From GCA-002727615 sp964442655 (GTDB taxonomy: Bacteria > Pseudomonadota > Alphaproteobacteria > TMED109), in NCBI GenBank assembly GCA_964442655.1, contig CAYTZM010000008.1:11445-75444 (forward strand): 64,000 nucleotides of DNA, given 5' to 3'. Shown piece by piece: positions 52,909 to 61,662 of this stretch. The position numbers and the translations under genes are program-made. A model generated the notes under the pieces. That model was not told the origin of the DNA and did no database searches. It was given only the letters and a program-made list of their open reading frames with translations. How positions within the stretch are numbered: position 1 is the first letter of the stretch; each line of letters starts with the position of its first letter.

Positions 52909-53811
52909 TTAATCTATCATAGTTCCATAACCACCTTTAGTGAATATTTCACGTAAAATGGCATGTTTTTTTCTTCCATCAACTATGACTGCAGCTTTTA
53001 CTCCAGAAGCAACAGTTTTAAGACAGGTGTTAATTTTAGGAATCATTCCACCTGTAATAATATTATTTTTAATCATTTCTTTTGCTTTATTAACAGAAAT
53101 TTTAGAAATTAATGTTTTATTTGAATCTATCACTCCGTTAACATCTGTTAATAATAATATTCTCTCGGCTTTTAAGGAACTCGCAATGTGTCCGGCTGCT
53201 GTATCTGCATTAATATTAAATGTTTCTCCATTTTTACCAAATCCTACAGGAGCTATTACAGGAATTATTCCATTATTTGTTATTAAAGAAATAATGTCAG
53301 CATTAATTTTTATTGGTTCTCCAACAAAGCCTATATCTAGAAATTTCTCAATATTTGAATTTTGATCAAATATATTATTTTTAATTTTTTCCGCTAATAT
53401 TATTTTTCCATCTTTTCCCGACAAACCTAATGCAAGACTTCCTGTAGCATTAATTTTATTTACGATGTCTTTATTTATGGATCCAGACAAAACCATTTCT
53501 ACTATTTTTACAGTTTCTTTATTAGTAACTCTTAGTCCTTCAATAAATTTTGTTTCAATTTTAAGCTTTTTTAACATTTGACCTATTTGAGGGCCACCTC
53601 CATGCACTATTACGGGTTTAATTTCAAGTGTATTGAGTATGTTGATATCTTTTGAGAAAGAATTTGAAAGTTCTTCATTTCCCATTGCGTGCCCACCATA
53701 TTTTATAACAATTATTTTATTTTTAAATTTTTCTACATATTGATTTATTGTTCCTACATCAGTCTTTAATATGCTGGAAAGGTTTTTAATAATTTCAGTT
53801 TTTTTAGTCAT
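52909..53811 (-). CDS. argB: Acetylglutamate kinase
   Basis: Phosphorylates N-acetylglutamate in arginine synthesis. Motifs are IVIKYGGHAMGN, PVIVHGGGPQIGQML near 71-85, EGLRVTNKETVKIVEMVLSG near 96-115 and NINADTAAGHIA near 201-212. The start taken here (ATG 53811) gives 300 residues and an 8-base overlap with yihA; an ATG at 53826 would add five residues. Alphaproteobacterial ArgB proteins have about 300 residues with an N-terminal helix linked to arginine feedback. Confidence 0.95.
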   Translation of the reverse strand: MTKKTEIIKNLSSILKTDVGTINQYVEKFKNKIIVIKYGGHAMGNEELSNSFSKDINILNTLEIKPVIVHGGGPQIGQMLKKLKIETKFIEGLRVTNKETVKIVEMVLSGSINKDIVNKINATGSLALGLSGKDGKIILAEKIKNNIFDQNSNIEKFLDIGFVGEPIKINADIISLITNNGIIPVIAPVGFGKNGETFNINADTAAGHIASSLKAERILLLTDVNGVIDSNKTLISKISVNKAKEMIKNNIITGGMIPKINTCLKTVASGVKAAVIVDGRKKHAILREIFTKGGYGTMID

Positions 53812-54463
53812 TATTTTTACTTTCATTAATATTAGCTATTAAATTAAGACATATGTGCATTTTATCAATACCTATATTTTTTTTTGAACTAGATATAATT
53901 ATTTCAGGATATGATGATGCATAATTTTTGATTTGTAGTTTAGTATCATTATATATATTAATTAAAAATTTTTCCGTTACTTTATCTGATTTAGTTAAAA
54001 TACATTGAAAATTTACACCTATCGTATTTAACAAATTCATTAATGTTTGATCATTATTTTTAATACCTCTTCTTGAATCTACTAGAAGGAATACCCTAAA
54101 TAAATTTTTTCTATTTATAAAATAGTTTTCAATGAGTTTAGTCCAATTCTTTATTTTATCTTTAGAGGCTTTTGCATAGCCATATCCTGGAAGGTCTGAC
54201 ATAAGTAATTTGTTTTGTACATTATAAAAATGAATTATTTGTGTTCGGCCAGGAGTGTTACTCGTTCTAGCTAGAGAACGCCTATTACAAATAGCATTTA
54301 TTAGACTAGATTTTCCAACATTTGATTTTCCTGCAAAGCATACTTCAGGAACATTAATATCTGGAAAATCTGAAGGTTTTGCTGCAGCACTATAGTAACT
54401 TACTTCTTGGTTAAAAATTAAAATATTTTTATTTTTAATTTTTTTTTTCAATTTATTATCCAA
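53804..54463 (-). CDS. yihA: Ribosome biogenesis GTPase EngB/YsxC
   Basis: The 219-residue small GTPase is involved in late 50S assembly. It has G1 GKSNVGKSSLIN near 44-55, G2/G3 TPGRTQIIHFY near 69 and DLPGYG near 94, and G4 LTKSDK near 155. The family-specific region SLARTSNTPGRTQ is intact. It lies two bases after yidC and overlaps argB, in the conserved alphaproteobacterial order. Confidence 0.96.
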   Translation of the reverse strand: MDNKLKKKIKNKNILIFNQEVSYYSAAAKPSDFPDINVPEVCFAGKSNVGKSSLINAICNRRSLARTSNTPGRTQIIHFYNVQNKLLMSDLPGYGYAKASKDKIKNWTKLIENYFINRKNLFRVFLLVDSRRGIKNNDQTLMNLLNTIGVNFQCILTKSDKVTEKFLINIYNDTKLQIKNYASSYPEIIISSSKKNIGIDKMHICLNLIANINESKNND

Positions 54464-54465
54464 TA

Positions 54466-56160
54466 TTATGAAGTATTTTTTTTATCCATTTTCTTCATAA
54501 TAACCCATTGTTGAATAATTGATAATGTATTATTACATGTCCAATAAATTACTAATCCTGAAGCAAATTGTGCAAATAAAAATATAAATATAAATGGCAA
54601 CATGCCCATTACTTTAGCTTGGACGGGGTCAGGTGGAGCAGGGTTAAGTTTTTGTTGAAGTAGCATAGTGCCTCCCATAATAAGTGGCCAGATACCAATA
54701 ATTAAGAAAGATGGTAGATCTATTGGAATAAGACCAAATAAATTAAAAATGGAGTATGGGTCTGGGGCAGATAAGTCTTTAATCCATCCATAAAATGGAG
54801 CTTGCCTCATTTCAATTGTAACTGATAAAACTTTATATAAAGCAAAAAACACAGGTATTTGTAAGAGTATAGGTAGACAGCCTGCTAGAGGGTTAGCTTT
54901 TTCTTTTTTGTATAAGGCCATTACTTCTTTTTGCATTTGTATTTTGTCATTTCCATAACGTTCTCTAATTTCCATCATTTTAGGTTGTAATAATTTCATT
55001 TTATTCATGGATTTAAATGATTTATTAGCAAGAGGAAAGAGCAAAATCCTAATACATATAGTCAAGGCAATAATTGCTAAACCAACGTTTCCAAATAAAT
55101 TGGAAAAAAAGCTAAGAAGATAAAATAATGGTTTTGTAATTACATAGAACCAACCAAAATCAACGGATCTATCAAACATAGTAACCCCTGTTTTTTCGTG
55201 TTGGTCTAAAATGCTTACTACTTTTGCTCCTAAATATAATTTACTTGAATAACTTGATTGGCTATTAGAATTAATAGTAACAGATGATCCTAAATAACTT
55301 GTTTGAAATTTTATTTTTGAATCATTATTAAAACTTTGAAAATGACCTTCAAAATCTTTTTCTTGATTAGGTATTAAAGCGGTAAGCCAATATTTGTCTG
55401 TAATTCCAATCCATCCATTTTTAGATTTCTCAGAAATTTTATTATTATCTATTAAATCATCATAATCTATTTCTTTTAGTCTTTCATTTAAGACTGCTAT
55501 AGGACCTTCGTGGAGAATATATAGACCAGACATTTTGGGTATTCCAGTTCTATTTATAATTCCATAAGGATACAATGTAATATGTTCGTTAGAATTGTTT
55601 ATTACAGTTTGAGTAATTTCAAACATATATTCTTTATCTACAGTAATTACCTTTTTAAAAATTATGCCATTATTATTGTCCCAAGTTAAGGTTACAGGAG
55701 AATTGGGATTTAATTCTGATGTGTCCGCAACCCATACAGTTTTTGAATCAGGAATAATAACTTTAGAGTTGTTATTTTTTACCCAACCATGTTCTGCAAA
55801 ATAGGAATTCATAGTATTTTTTGGAGATAATAATTTTACATAATCAGAATCATCAGAAAGATCTTCAAAATAGTTTTTTAAAATTAGATCATCTATTCTG
55901 GCCCCAGATAGCGAAAGTGAGCCAGAAATAAAACTATTGTTAATATTTATTCTCTTTGATTCACTTATTACTTCTTCTCTAGATCTTTCTTTTTCTTCTA
56001 TTACATTTGGAAAGGGTTGAGAAACTTCATTATTTTCTAGGGATTTGTTTTCTATTTGCTTATTAGGTTTTTGTTCATTAGGAAAAAGTAATTGAAAACC
56101 TAAAAGTACAACTAACGATACAAGTATCGCTAATAATAAATTCTTTTGATCTCCCATCAT
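54466..56160 (-). CDS. yidC: Membrane protein insertase YidC
   Basis: The 564-residue insertase starts with an N-terminal helix (LLLAILVSLVVLLGFQLLF), then has a large periplasmic domain (about 60-340) and the five-helix core with FPLANKSFKSMNKMKLLQPKMMEIRERYG near 377 and GCLPILLQIPVFFALYKVLS near 420-439. It ends in VIYWTCNNTLSIIQQWVIMKK. It inserts and folds inner-membrane proteins with or without SecYEG. It follows rnpA. Confidence 0.98.
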   Translation of the reverse strand: MMGDQKNLLLAILVSLVVLLGFQLLFPNEQKPNKQIENKSLENNEVSQPFPNVIEEKERSREEVISESKRININNSFISGSLSLSGARIDDLILKNYFEDLSDDSDYVKLLSPKNTMNSYFAEHGWVKNNNSKVIIPDSKTVWVADTSELNPNSPVTLTWDNNNGIIFKKVITVDKEYMFEITQTVINNSNEHITLYPYGIINRTGIPKMSGLYILHEGPIAVLNERLKEIDYDDLIDNNKISEKSKNGWIGITDKYWLTALIPNQEKDFEGHFQSFNNDSKIKFQTSYLGSSVTINSNSQSSYSSKLYLGAKVVSILDQHEKTGVTMFDRSVDFGWFYVITKPLFYLLSFFSNLFGNVGLAIIALTICIRILLFPLANKSFKSMNKMKLLQPKMMEIRERYGNDKIQMQKEVMALYKKEKANPLAGCLPILLQIPVFFALYKVLSVTIEMRQAPFYGWIKDLSAPDPYSIFNLFGLIPIDLPSFLIIGIWPLIMGGTMLLQQKLNPAPPDPVQAKVMGMLPFIFIFLFAQFASGLVIYWTCNNTLSIIQQWVIMKKMDKKNTS

Positions 56161-56180
56161 ATTTCCTTTTTATTTAAATA

Positions 56181-56531
56181 TTATTTTTTATAGCATTTAA
56201 TGTTTTTTAAAGCTTCTACTAGATCATTTTTTAATAATTGTATTTCTCTATCATATGTAGACGTTCTTGCAATTAAAACATAATCATTATTTTCTTTTGC
56301 ATAATCTAATAGTATGTCATTAGCAACCACTCTTAACTTTCTTTTACATTTATTTCTTATTACAGCATTTCCTATTTTTTTTGTAGCTGTTATACCTACT
56401 CTTATATTATTATTTCCATCATCATTTGCTATGGTTTGTAAAACTAGTCCAACTTGAGGAGAAGAAATACCTTTTGTAGATATTTTTAAAAAGTCTTTTC
56501 GACTTTTAATTGATGATAATACATGAGACAT
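56181..56531 (-). CDS. rnpA: Ribonuclease P protein component
   Basis: The 116-residue protein subunit of RNase P assists the catalytic RNA in 5' tRNA maturation. The basic RNR-type motif is KKIGNAVIRNKCKRKLRVVAND near 51-72, close to the family consensus GNAVxRNRxKRxLRE, and the start (SIKSRKDFLKISTKG) is typical. It lies five bases downstream of rpmH. No yidD is seen between rnpA and yidC, although that gene often occurs there. Confidence 0.95.
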   Translation of the reverse strand: MSHVLSSIKSRKDFLKISTKGISSPQVGLVLQTIANDDGNNNIRVGITATKKIGNAVIRNKCKRKLRVVANDILLDYAKENNDYVLIARTSTYDREIQLLKNDLVEALKNIKCYKK

Positions 56532-56536
56532 AATTG

Positions 56537-56671
56537 TTATGCAGATAGTATTTTTCTTCCTTTAGCTCTTCTTCTAGCTAACACTAATCGGCCATTTTTT
56601 GTAGACATTCTTGAGCGGAACCCATGTCTTCTGGCTCTTACAAGTTGACTAGGTTGAAATGTACGTTTCAT
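56537..56671 (-). CDS. rpmH: 50S ribosomal protein L34
   Basis: The 44-codon gene on the minus strand starts at the ATG complementary to 56669-56671 and stops at 56537-56539. The protein begins MKRTFQPSQLVRARRHGFR and ends RRAKGRKILSA, an unmistakable L34. It leads the run rpmH-rnpA-yidC-yihA-argB-HAD-dapD and has a GGAGAAAG ribosome site (complement of 56676-56683). The 88-base gap to the divergent TVP38 gene holds three TTATAC hexamers on the plus strand that may be part of promoters. Confidence 0.97.
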   Translation of the reverse strand: MKRTFQPSQLVRARRHGFRSRMSTKNGRLVLARRRAKGRKILSA

Positions 56672-56759
56672 TAGCTTTCTCCAAAACCTTATATTTTAAA
56701 ATAACAATTATACTTATATATTATTCTTTTTATTATACAATGTTATACTTTAAAATAAT

Positions 56760-57470
56760 ATGAGAAAATATTGGAAATTTATTGCATTAGCAACTTTTTT
56801 ATTACTAATAATTGTTATAAATTTTAGTGGATATTTTTCTTTTATAAATTTACACCTCATAAGCTCTAATTATTTAAGTATAGTAAGTTTTATTGAGAGT
56901 AATTATTCTTTAGCTAAATTTTTTTATATATTAATATATATATTTGCTGTTCTGCTAGTTATGCCTGGAGCATGGCTACTTACTTTTTCAGGAGGGTTCT
57001 TTTTTGGATGGATGATGGGAAGTATATTAACAGTTATTGGGGCTACTGTTGGAGCAAGTATTCTGTTTACACTATCTAAAAGTATTTTTGGTAAATTTAT
57101 GACTAAAAAAATTACTAAAAATAAGGGATTAATAAATAAATTTGAGTCGAATATTGAAAAAAATGGATTTTATTTTCTTTTATTTATGAGACTAATGCCT
57201 TTATTTCCTTTTGTATTCGTTAATATTGCACCCGCTATAGTTGGTGTAAGGTTTTTGCCGTATGTAATAGCTACATTTATTGGAATAATCCCTGCAACAA
57301 TTATTTATTCTTTACTTGGGTCAGGTGCAAGTGAAGCTTTTATTACAGGAAATTTATTACATATTAAAGATTTAATATCATTTAAAATAATTTTAGGACT
57401 TACGGGATTATCTTTTCTTTCTTTAATTCCAGTATTATTAAAATATAAAAATTTTAATTTAATAAAGTAA
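56760..57470 (+). CDS. TVP38/TMEM64-family membrane protein
   Basis: The 236-residue protein has five or six hydrophobic segments and the VTT/SNARE-associated domain: VMPGAWLLTFSGGFFFGWMMG near 67-87, GATVGASILFTLSKSIFGKF near 96-115 and FLLFMRLMPLFPFVFVN near 136-152. Members of the wider DedA/VTT superfamily act in lipid scrambling or transport; the function of bacterial TVP38 proteins is largely open. It stands upstream of the histidine phosphatase and SCO genes on the plus strand. Confidence 0.87.
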   Translation: MRKYWKFIALATFLLLIIVINFSGYFSFINLHLISSNYLSIVSFIESNYSLAKFFYILIYIFAVLLVMPGAWLLTFSGGFFFGWMMGSILTVIGATVGASILFTLSKSIFGKFMTKKITKNKGLINKFESNIEKNGFYFLLFMRLMPLFPFVFVNIAPAIVGVRFLPYVIATFIGIIPATIIYSLLGSGASEAFITGNLLHIKDLISFKIILGLTGLSFLSLIPVLLKYKNFNLIK

Positions 57471-57522
57471 ATATATTTGTATGAGGTATATTATTATTAT
57501 TATTAAATAAGGGAAATAAAAA

Positions 57523-58173
57523 TTGCCTGAAATTAGGTTCTGGTGGGTTAGACACGCAACAGTTATAGGTAATAATGGATGTTGTTATGGAGATAACGAT
57601 GTGGATTGTGATGTAAAAGATAACGAATCTTTTAAGGTACTAGCAAAAATTTTACCTGATAATGCAAATGTTTATACTTCTCATCTTAAACGAACTATTA
57701 AAACTATGAATGCTATAGTAAAGCAAGGTTTTACTTATAATAATTATGAAGTAGATTCAAATTTTGGAGAACAAAATTTGGGAGACTGGCAAGGTATGAA
57801 ATATGAAAAATTAGAAGAAAAAACAAAAGAATTAGGAGTTTTTCAACCAACGTGGCTATGTGCTCCTGATTATACCCCTCCAAATGGGGAAAGTTATAAT
57901 AATTTATTTAAAAGGGTATCAAAGGGAATTAAAGAAATTATAGAGAAGCATAAAGAAGGAGATATAGTCATTTTTTCTCACGGAGGTCCTATAAAGGCTG
58001 CTATAAGTAATGCCTTAAATACAGATCCGATTATTACATTGCCTTTTTGGATAGATAATTTGGCTTTAAGCAGAATTGATTTTTCAGGAGGTATATATCG
58101 AGTACGCTTTATTAATTTATTACCAAAAATTATTGCTGATAGTAATCATTCATATAAAGGATCTTATAATTGA
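57523..58173 (+). CDS. Histidine phosphatase family protein
   Basis: A 216-residue phosphoglycerate-mutase-like enzyme. The catalytic histidine is in VRHATV near 9-14 (RHA rather than the common RHG), with LKRTIKTM near 55, NFGEQNLGDWQGM near 86-98 and the second histidine in FSHGGPIKAA near 152-161. The spacing resembles alpha-ribazole phosphatases (CobC), but no cobalamin genes are in view. The start is TTG 57523 with AAGGGA at 57509-57514. Its stop lies one base before the SCO gene, so the two are probably cotranscribed. Confidence 0.87.
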   Translation: MPEIRFWWVRHATVIGNNGCCYGDNDVDCDVKDNESFKVLAKILPDNANVYTSHLKRTIKTMNAIVKQGFTYNNYEVDSNFGEQNLGDWQGMKYEKLEEKTKELGVFQPTWLCAPDYTPPNGESYNNLFKRVSKGIKEIIEKHKEGDIVIFSHGGPIKAAISNALNTDPIITLPFWIDNLALSRIDFSGGIYRVRFINLLPKIIADSNHSYKGSYN

Positions 58174-58174
58174 T

Positions 58175-58774
58175 ATGACTAGAAGGAAAAGTATTTTTAG
58201 AGGTTTAAAATTATCATTAATTATATTGGTGGGGGTTTTTTTATATTATAATTTTTATTTGAAAAATAATGATTACTATAGTTCTTCTAATGCATTGATT
58301 GGTGGAAATTTTGAATTAGTTGGTGAATACGGAAAAATATATACTCATGATGATTTTATAGGAAAACCATTATTAATATTTTTTGGTTTTGCTTCTTGTC
58401 CTGATATTTGTCCTTATGGTCTGTCAGTTATGGGGAGTGTTTTAAATAATTTGGAAAAAAAAAGTAATAAATTTAATGTAGTATTTGTTACATTAGATCC
58501 AGAAAGAGATAAGCCGGATAAATTAGCTGAATTTGTAAAATTATTTCATCATAATATTATTGGTTTATCAGGTAATAGTGATCAAATAAATTCTATAGCC
58601 AATAATTGGAGAGTTTATAGAAAAGAAATAGAATTATCTGGATCTGCCTTAGGTTATTCTATTGATCATTCAGCATATATTTATCTTATGAATAAAGATG
58701 GTAAATACCTTACTCATTTTTCACACAATGTAGATGCAGAAGAAATAATAAAAGAGTTAGAGAAGTTTATATAA
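58175..58774 (+). CDS. SCO1/SenC-family copper chaperone
   Basis: The 199-residue protein is anchored by an N-terminal helix (SLIILVGVFLYYNFYL, about 13-28), with a thioredoxin-like periplasmic domain. The copper site CPDIC near 75-79 sits in FFGFASCPDICPYGLS, and the conserved histidine is in SIDHSAYIYL near 167. DPERDKPDKL near 108 is a family hallmark. SCO proteins deliver copper to the CuA site of cytochrome oxidase or act as thiol reductants. The ATG at 58175 is chosen; a longer frame back to 58076 would overlap the phosphatase gene. Confidence 0.93.
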   Translation: MTRRKSIFRGLKLSLIILVGVFLYYNFYLKNNDYYSSSNALIGGNFELVGEYGKIYTHDDFIGKPLLIFFGFASCPDICPYGLSVMGSVLNNLEKKSNKFNVVFVTLDPERDKPDKLAEFVKLFHHNIIGLSGNSDQINSIANNWRVYRKEIELSGSALGYSIDHSAYIYLMNKDGKYLTHFSHNVDAEEIIKELEKFI

Positions 58775-58775
58775 A

Positions 58776-59591
58776 TTAGTCTTTATATGAGGGGTCTATT
58801 TTTTCCATTAATCTCATCATAGCATTGAAAGCAAGTTCTCCTTTATCAGAATTTTCAATTTCATTTGCATGTGCTTTAGCTATGTTATCTGAAACCTCAA
58901 TTAAACTCTCATTTGTGGATCTAGCCAAAGTTTGAACGAGGCATGCTCTTTCAAGTTGATGAAGCCTAATGAAAGCATGAGGTATGGTTGAACCCACTGA
59001 TAATAAACCATGATTTCTGAGAATCATAACACTCTTATTACCTAAGTTTTTGGATAATCTCTCACACTCTTCTGCTCGGACAGTTACTCCTTCAAAGTCA
59101 TGTAAAGCAATTTGGTTAGTTAATGATGTGCTATCAAAATCAATATTTTTAATTGGTTCTTTTAATGCTGCAGCTGCCATACCAGCAGGTGTATGAGTAT
59201 GCATAACACAGTGGGCATCTTCTCTGGTCGAATGAATTGCTGAGTGAATTATAAATCCAGCTGGATTAACAGGGTATTTACTTTCTTCAACAATATTTCC
59301 ATCTAAATCAATTTTTACTAGATTAGAAGCAGTAACTTCGTCATAACGCAACCCAAAAGGATTAATTAAAAAATGTTTTTCAGGTCCTGGAACTCTTACA
59401 GTTATATGTCCATATATTAAATAATCCCATTTTAAATGATTAAATATTCTATATGCTGCGGCTAGTTGTATTCTTAAATCTCTTTCAGTTAAGCTTTTAA
59501 CTTTTGGTTTGAAATTATTTAGTTTAGTAACTTTATTATACTTTTCCATTTTACACTTTTCCAAATTATGAATATGATCAAACGCTAACAT
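58776..59591 (-). CDS. Class II aldolase/adducin-family protein
   Basis: A 271-residue protein with the aldolase II fold and zinc-ligand motifs HTHTPAG near 130-136 and ILRNHGLLSVG near 191-201. It begins ERDLRIQLAAAYRIFNHLKWDYLIYGHITVR, and the LINPFGLRYDEVTASNLVKIDLDG segment is typical of the bacterial class II aldolase/adducin group lacking the fuculose-type specificity residues. The physiological substrate is unknown. An internal ATG (codon 15) could be the true start because the first 14 residues are not conserved in the family as I know it. It is convergent with SCO. Confidence 0.83.
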   Translation of the reverse strand: MLAFDHIHNLEKCKMEKYNKVTKLNNFKPKVKSLTERDLRIQLAAAYRIFNHLKWDYLIYGHITVRVPGPEKHFLINPFGLRYDEVTASNLVKIDLDGNIVEESKYPVNPAGFIIHSAIHSTREDAHCVMHTHTPAGMAAAALKEPIKNIDFDSTSLTNQIALHDFEGVTVRAEECERLSKNLGNKSVMILRNHGLLSVGSTIPHAFIRLHQLERACLVQTLARSTNESLIEVSDNIAKAHANEIENSDKGELAFNAMMRLMEKIDPSYKD

Positions 59592-59631
59592 ATTTGAAAA
59601 TATTTATAAATAAAGAATGAAAGGTATAGAA

Positions 59632-60405
59632 ATGGAAAATAACCCTTTATTTGATTTAAAAGGAAAAACTGCCGTTATTACAGGTTCAAGCCGAGGTATA
59701 GGAAAAGCAATTGCTGTTAGAATGTCTCAATATGGTGCAAAAATTATGGTATCAAGTAGAAAAATTGATGCATGTAATAAGGTAGTAGAAGAAATAGCTT
59801 CCTTAGGCGGAGAAGCTATAGCTCATGAATGTAATATAGGAAGTAAAGAAGCATTACAAAATCTAAGTGACACGGCTCATAAAAATTTTGGTAAAATTGA
59901 TATTTTAGTGCTTAATGCAGCTTCAAACCCATATTATGGGCCTTTAGCTAATATTACGGATGAAGCTTTTGAAAAAGTTATGCACAATAATGTAAAATCA
60001 AATTTATGGTTATCGAATATGGTGTTGCCAAAGATGGCGGAGTCAGGTGGAGGAAAGGTAATAATAATTTCTTCAATTGCGGGAATACAAGGAAGTCCTG
60101 TATTAGGAGCTTATTCGATTTCAAAAACAGCAGATTTAGGTTTAGTGAGATCTCTCGCAGTAGAATGGGGGCCAAAAAATATTACTGTTAATGCTTTGTG
60201 TCCTGGTATAATTAAAACCGATTTTGCGAGAGCATTATGGGAAAATCCAGATACTTTGGCAAAAGTAGAAGCCACGGCACCATTAAAAAGAATTGGTAAG
60301 ACAGATGAAGTAGCAGGTGCTGCCGTTATGTTGGCATCAGCTTCAGGAGATTTTATTACAGGTCAAAAAATTGTTATGGATGGCGGTATTACTATTTCTG
60401 GATAA
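59632..60405 (+). CDS. Short-chain dehydrogenase/reductase
   Basis: A 257-residue classical SDR. Coenzyme binding is by TGSSRGIGKAIA near 17-28, with NAAS near 93 and the catalytic Ser ahead of YSISK (Tyr and Lys near 162-166). GGITIS at the end is typical of DHRS4/FabG-like enzymes. The ATG at 59632 has GAAAGG at 59619-59624 with good spacing; an in-frame ATG at 59617 would add five residues. The oxidised substrate is unknown. Beta-oxidation genes follow on the other strand. Confidence 0.9.
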   Translation: MENNPLFDLKGKTAVITGSSRGIGKAIAVRMSQYGAKIMVSSRKIDACNKVVEEIASLGGEAIAHECNIGSKEALQNLSDTAHKNFGKIDILVLNAASNPYYGPLANITDEAFEKVMHNNVKSNLWLSNMVLPKMAESGGGKVIIISSIAGIQGSPVLGAYSISKTADLGLVRSLAVEWGPKNITVNALCPGIIKTDFARALWENPDTLAKVEATAPLKRIGKTDEVAGAAVMLASASGDFITGQKIVMDGGITISG

Positions 60406-60412
60406 AGAAAAT

Positions 60413-60439
60413 TAGCCTCATATGTATTATATGAGGCTA
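60413..60439 (-). terminator. Hairpin terminator between the SDR gene and fadA
   Basis: TAGCCTCATAT (60413-60423), loop GTATT, ATATGAGGCTA (60429-60439): an 11-bp perfect stem. In the minus-strand direction it is followed by a T-rich tract (complement of 60403-60412), so it best serves the fadB-fadA transcript; it may work weakly for the convergent SDR gene too. Confidence 0.75.
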
Positions 60440-60451
60440 TAGAATTATATA

Positions 60452-61645
60452 TTAGCTAGAAGGATTTACCTCAAATAAACCAGCAGCGCCTTGACCACCA
60501 CCTATACACATAGTTACCACTACATATTTAGCTTTTTTTCTTCTACCTTCTATTAAAGCATGCCCTACTAAACGAGAACCAGACATACCGTAAGGATGTC
60601 CAACTGCAATAGAACCTCCATTAACATTTAGTTTGTCATTAGGTATTCCCAACTTATCTCTACTAAAAATTACTTGAACAGCGAAGGCTTCATTTAATTC
60701 CCATAAATCAATGTCATCCATAGTTAGATTATTTCGTTCAAGAAGTCTAGGAACTGCATATACTGGTCCTATTCCCATTTCATCAGGTTCTAGACCACTA
60801 ACGGCTAATCCTCTATATATTCCTAATGGTTCTATATTTCTTTTTTCAGCTAGTTTAGAATCCATTATTACACATGCAGAAGCACCGTCAGATAACTGAC
60901 TTGCATTTCCTGCCGTGATTGTTTTATCTTCACCTAAAACAGCTTTAAGACTTTTTAGACCTTCTATATTTGTTTCTGGTCTTACTCCTTCATCTTGCTC
61001 AAGAGTAACTTCAACTTCTGAAATTTCACCAGTTTCTTTATTTTGAACTAATTTAGTAGAAGGCAAAGGTACTATCTCATCGTCAAATTTTCCTGCTTGT
61101 TGAGCTGCAGCTGTCCTCATTTGACTTTGAAGTCCGTACTCATCCATTTGATCTCGTGAAATATTATAACGTTCAGCAACAACTTCTGCAGTTTCTAACA
61201 TTGACATGTAAAGTTCAGGTTTATTTTTTAAAATCCAGTCTTCATGTATATGGTGCTTATTAGAATGATCGTTTTGTACTAGACTGATTGATTCTAATCC
61301 TCCTCCTATCGCTACAGGAACATTATCAACAATAACTCTTTGCGCTGCCATTGCTATAGTTTGCATTCCAGACGAACAAAATCTATTAACAGTTACGCCT
61401 GCAGTAGACACTGGCATGCCTGCGCGAATAGCACATTGTCTAGCAATATTTACACCTGTTGCACCTTCAGGATTTCCACATCCCATAATTACATCTTCAA
61501 CTTCTTGCGGATCTATATTAGCTTTTTCTATCGCGTGTTTCATTGCATGAGCACCTAAAACAGCGCCATGGGTATTATTAAAAGCACCTCTATAGGCTTT
61601 TCCTATTGGAGTACGTGCTGTTGATACTATTACTGCTTCTCTCAT
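60452..61645 (-). CDS. fadA: Acetyl-CoA C-acyltransferase (3-ketoacyl-CoA thiolase)
   Basis: The 397-residue thiolase cleaves 3-ketoacyl-CoA in beta-oxidation. The nucleophile Cys is in VNRFCSSGMQTIAMAAQ near 86-102, the His is in GGSIAVGHPYGMSGSR near 343-358 and the second Cys is in VTMCIGGGQGAAGLFE near 376-391. It follows fadB after 17 bases on the minus strand. A strong hairpin lies just after its stop. The FadA/FadB pair is the degradative form; a synthetic acetyl-CoA acetyltransferase is less likely because of the fadB partner. Confidence 0.94.
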   Translation of the reverse strand: MREAVIVSTARTPIGKAYRGAFNNTHGAVLGAHAMKHAIEKANIDPQEVEDVIMGCGNPEGATGVNIARQCAIRAGMPVSTAGVTVNRFCSSGMQTIAMAAQRVIVDNVPVAIGGGLESISLVQNDHSNKHHIHEDWILKNKPELYMSMLETAEVVAERYNISRDQMDEYGLQSQMRTAAAQQAGKFDDEIVPLPSTKLVQNKETGEISEVEVTLEQDEGVRPETNIEGLKSLKAVLGEDKTITAGNASQLSDGASACVIMDSKLAEKRNIEPLGIYRGLAVSGLEPDEMGIGPVYAVPRLLERNNLTMDDIDLWELNEAFAVQVIFSRDKLGIPNDKLNVNGGSIAVGHPYGMSGSRLVGHALIEGRRKKAKYVVVTMCIGGGQGAAGLFEVNPSS

Positions 61646-61662
61646 ATTTTCTCTCCTTTGAT

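Noticed and set aside
56708..56748. Three TTATAC hexamers as a DnaA-box cluster upstream of rpmH
   Set aside because: None continues as TTATNCACA. They are better explained as -10-like promoter sequence in AT-rich DNA.
58076..58174. 33-codon N-terminal extension of the SCO gene
   Set aside because: It lies wholly inside the histidine phosphatase gene in another frame. The ATG at 58175 gives a normal basic start plus anchor helix.
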